Assembly: GCA_013388525.1 (NCBI GenBank)
Contig: JACAFA010000157.1
Location: 1-6,962 of the forward strand
Direction of reading: 5' to 3'
DNA from: Ignavibacteriaceae bacterium
GTDB taxonomy: Bacteria > Bacteroidota > Ignavibacteria > Ignavibacteriales > Ignavibacteriaceae
Length of the DNA stretch: 6,962 bases
This document shows, one piece after another, positions 5,376-6,962 of the stretch. The notes under the pieces were generated by a model. That model had not been told where the DNA came from. It searched no databases and saw only the letters and a program-made list of their open reading frames with translations. The translations under genes were made by a program, and so were the position numbers. Numbering within the stretch: position 1 is the first letter of the stretch; every line of letters begins with the position of its first letter.

Positions 5376-6704
5376 ATGAAAAACATCTTTCTTGTGCTTG
5401 TGTTTATATTTTCTATAAACATAGTAGCACAAACAACTGCAAATGACGGCGATTGGAGTAAGCAGCTTGAAACTCTTAAATCAACTCCTGAAGCTGATTA
5501 TATGATACGCATCGGGGATATTGATAATCTTGGATACGGCTGGCCAGAAAATTTTGATCCATTCTCGGGAAGATCAACCGACTTTCACGATTGGCCTTTC
5601 AGAATTCTCCCTGAAGATGCTAAAGGAACTGACAGAGTTATGATCTCTTCATCTTTTGCGAAGAACCAGGATAGACAGCCCTGCCTTGGTGACGGTTATT
5701 CTACCGGCGATGTTAATATGTTCAAAGTTGTTCCGCTTGAAATGCCCCTTGCTTCAATCAAAGATGCGAATATTAATTCCGCCTCACTGTTAATGTTTGT
5801 AGATGATTTTCAATCTCCAAGCATGTGCTCAAAATTTCGTGTTTGGTTTAACGGAAGAAGACTTACTCCTGCAGAAAAAATTTTTGATGGCATTGATCAA
5901 TCAGGGCCTGTTGGTAAAATCATTTACATAAAAATTCCCAAAGATATGCTTCCATTACTTAAAACAGATAAGCTTGTTATTTCGATAGATGACTCAACAA
6001 CTTATGCAGGTGATGGTTACGCAATTGATTTTGTAAAGCTTCTTATTAATCCCAAACCTTATAAGTATGTTGGGCCATTGAAGGTTTATGTAAGAAACAC
6101 CGCAAACCAGGAACCGATTAAAGATGCTGTTGTAAGTGTTCCGGAATTTGGTGAAGTAAAGACTAATTCAGAAGGACGCGCAAAAATTAACGGGCTTTAT
6201 GCAGGACTTGTAATTGCAGATTTTTCCGCAAAAGGTTTCATCAGCAAAACACAATCGTTTGATGTAATTGCAGGTGAAGAGGAAAATGAATACGAAGTAT
6301 GGCTTGATCCGCTTGAAAATGTGAAAGTGGAAATTGAGGGCAAAGAATTAATGGAAGGCGAATCGCTTGTGCTTAACAACATTCAGTTTAAAGTTGCAAG
6401 TGCAGAACTGCTTAAAGAAGGTAAAACAGAATTAAACAAAGTTGTTAATCTGATGAAGCAATATCCCAAGATAGAAATTGAACTTTCCGGACACACATCC
6501 GCCGAAGGTGATGCAAAAATGAACAAAGAACTTTCACTTAAACGGGTTGAATCCTGCAGAAAATATTTATCCGATAATGGAATAAGCGAGGACAGAATTT
6601 CAGTTGTTGGCTACGGACCCGATAAACCAATCGCACCAAACGATACAGAACAAAACCGTGCACTTAACAGAAGAGTGGAACTAAAAATTACAAGGATACA
6701 ATAG
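5376..6704 (+). CDS. Secreted OmpA-family protein with carboxypeptidase-regulatory-like domain
   Basis: Residues 1-18 are a signal peptide with likely cleavage at IVA-Q. Residues about 40-226 form an N-terminal domain (IRIGDIDNLGYGWP, DPFSGRSTDFHDWPF, GDGYAIDFVKLLINP) that I know only as part of similar Bacteroidota proteins. It has two cysteines, at 103 and 151. Residues about 230-312 look like a carboxypeptidase-regulatory or PEGA-type beta-sandwich (DAVVSVPEFG, then NSEGRAKINGLYAG). Residues about 332-440 are an OmpA C-terminal domain (IQFKVASAEL, GHTSAEG, LSLKRVESC, GYGPDKPIAPN, NRRVEL), which binds peptidoglycan in the periplasm. The diaminopimelate-binding Arg is kept (R390), but the usual Asp of GHTD is Ser375. 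The protein probably anchors an envelope structure to the cell wall. It is monocistronic and ends before a terminator. Confidence 0.88.
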   Translation: MKNIFLVLVFIFSINIVAQTTANDGDWSKQLETLKSTPEADYMIRIGDIDNLGYGWPENFDPFSGRSTDFHDWPFRILPEDAKGTDRVMISSSFAKNQDRQPCLGDGYSTGDVNMFKVVPLEMPLASIKDANINSASLLMFVDDFQSPSMCSKFRVWFNGRRLTPAEKIFDGIDQSGPVGKIIYIKIPKDMLPLLKTDKLVISIDDSTTYAGDGYAIDFVKLLINPKPYKYVGPLKVYVRNTANQEPIKDAVVSVPEFGEVKTNSEGRAKINGLYAGLVIADFSAKGFISKTQSFDVIAGEEENEYEVWLDPLENVKVEIEGKELMEGESLVLNNIQFKVASAELLKEGKTELNKVVNLMKQYPKIEIELSGHTSAEGDAKMNKELSLKRVESCRKYLSDNGISEDRISVVGYGPDKPIAPNDTEQNRALNRRVELKITRIQ

Positions 6705-6718
6705 TTACTTTTTTATCG

Positions 6719-6751
6719 GCTGTCATAGATTATTCTGTGACAGCTTATTTT
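6719..6751 (+). terminator. Rho-independent terminator of the OmpA-family gene
   Basis: GCTGTCATAG (6719-6728) pairs with CTGTGACAGC (6735-6744), 10 bp with one G-U, around the loop ATTATT. TTATTTT follows. It starts 14 nt after the stop codon. Confidence 0.8.
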
Positions 6752-6802
6752 AACCACTTGCCTTATTCCCTGCTTGTTTACCTGCGTGCAAATCGTCCAT
6801 GT

Positions 6803-6842
6803 AATGGATGATTATCATCCACCAAATGGTTGATTATCATCC
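6803..6842. promoter_or_regulatory. Two palindromic direct repeats, possible operator of the downstream ATPase gene
   Basis: AATGGATGATTATCATCC (6803-6820) and AATGGTTGATTATCATCC (6825-6842) differ at one base and are spaced 22 bp start to start, about two helical turns. The first contains the near-perfect palindrome TGGATGATTATCATCCA (6805-6821). A further half-site-like TCCAT (6796-6800) pairs with ATGGA (6804-6808). The pair ends 22 nt before the ATG at 6865, where a repressor could act. This is a structural reading only. Confidence 0.5.
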
Positions 6843-6864
6843 GCAGATTTTTTAAGTTGTCACT

Positions 6865-6962
6865 ATGATTCAAAGAAAAATAAAATCTAAGCTTTTAGAA
6901 GCACTAACTGACTCACCTGTGGTACTGATTCACGGTGCAAGACAAACAGGCAAAAGCACACT
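6865..6962 (+). CDS. AAA_14/DUF4143-type ATPase, N-terminal end (partial)
   Basis: The 32 complete codons before the window ends give an N-terminus with MIQRKIKSKLLEAL, then SPVVLIHGARQTGKSTL. GARQTGKST is a Walker A nucleotide-binding loop (GxxxxGKS/T) in the exact context of the AAA_14 family, whose members usually run to about 380-420 residues and end in a DUF4143 domain. Their cellular role is not settled; they are common, often multicopy and patchily distributed, which hints at mobility or a toxin/defence-type role. The ATG follows an in-frame TAA at 6853-6855 and gives the usual family N-terminus, although no ribosome binding site is evident. Possible operator repeats lie just upstream. 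The remaining motifs (Walker B, DUF4143) are outside the window. Confidence 0.85.
   Translation, partial: MIQRKIKSKLLEALTDSPVVLIHGARQTGKST

Noticed and set aside
6197..6382. 61-residue serine-rich minus-strand open frame
   Set aside because: It is antisense to the OmpA-family gene. The serine bias is a by-product of the opposite strand.
6803..6842. Start of a CRISPR array
   Set aside because: There are only two 18-bp units with a 4-bp gap, too short for repeats and spacers, and a gene follows at once.

Overview
The window is AT-rich bacterial DNA that most resembles Bacteroidota or the related Ignavibacteria. The clues are a small RRM-type RNA-binding protein, a membrane-anchored AraC-type regulator, a TAnnTTTG-type promoter, secreted proteins with 'AQ' signal-peptide ends, an OmpA-like cell-wall anchor fused to a Bacteroidota-style N-terminus, and intergenic regions full of dispersed palindromes. 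The organism call is inference. TAA, TGA and TAG are all used as gene ends, so the standard bacterial code applies.

Layout: (1) bases 1-81 are the last codons of an RRM protein, followed by a textbook intrinsic terminator. (2) 257-1414 (+) is a 7-TM AraC-family regulator with a good Bacteroidota-type promoter. (3) 1415-1582 lies between convergent genes and holds a small palindrome plus a compound double hairpin. (4) 1583-2185 (-) is a small secreted beta-barrel protein. (5) 2186-2654 is a divergent intergenic region made largely of nested and degenerate dispersed repeats. (6) 2655-3149 (+) is a two-TM protein of unknown function. (7) 3396-5039 (+) is one TPR-type exported protein gene whose single reading frame is broken by an in-frame TAA at 3813-3815. 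(8) 5040-5375 holds a REP-like hairpin and the second copy of a 62-nt element also found at 3167-3228. (9) 5376-6704 (+) is a secreted OmpA-family protein, followed by a terminator. (10) 6865 to the end is the start of an AAA_14/DUF4143-type ATPase with a Walker A motif, preceded by two 22-bp-spaced palindromic direct repeats.

The genes do not form one operon or an obvious defence or biosynthetic system. They look like independent housekeeping and envelope genes separated by repeat-rich spacers. The points most worth following up are the clean nonsense interruption of the TPR gene, the 62-nt element shared by two spacers, the compound and nested palindromes, and the paired operator-like repeats before the ATPase. 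I found no convincing new multi-gene system here.
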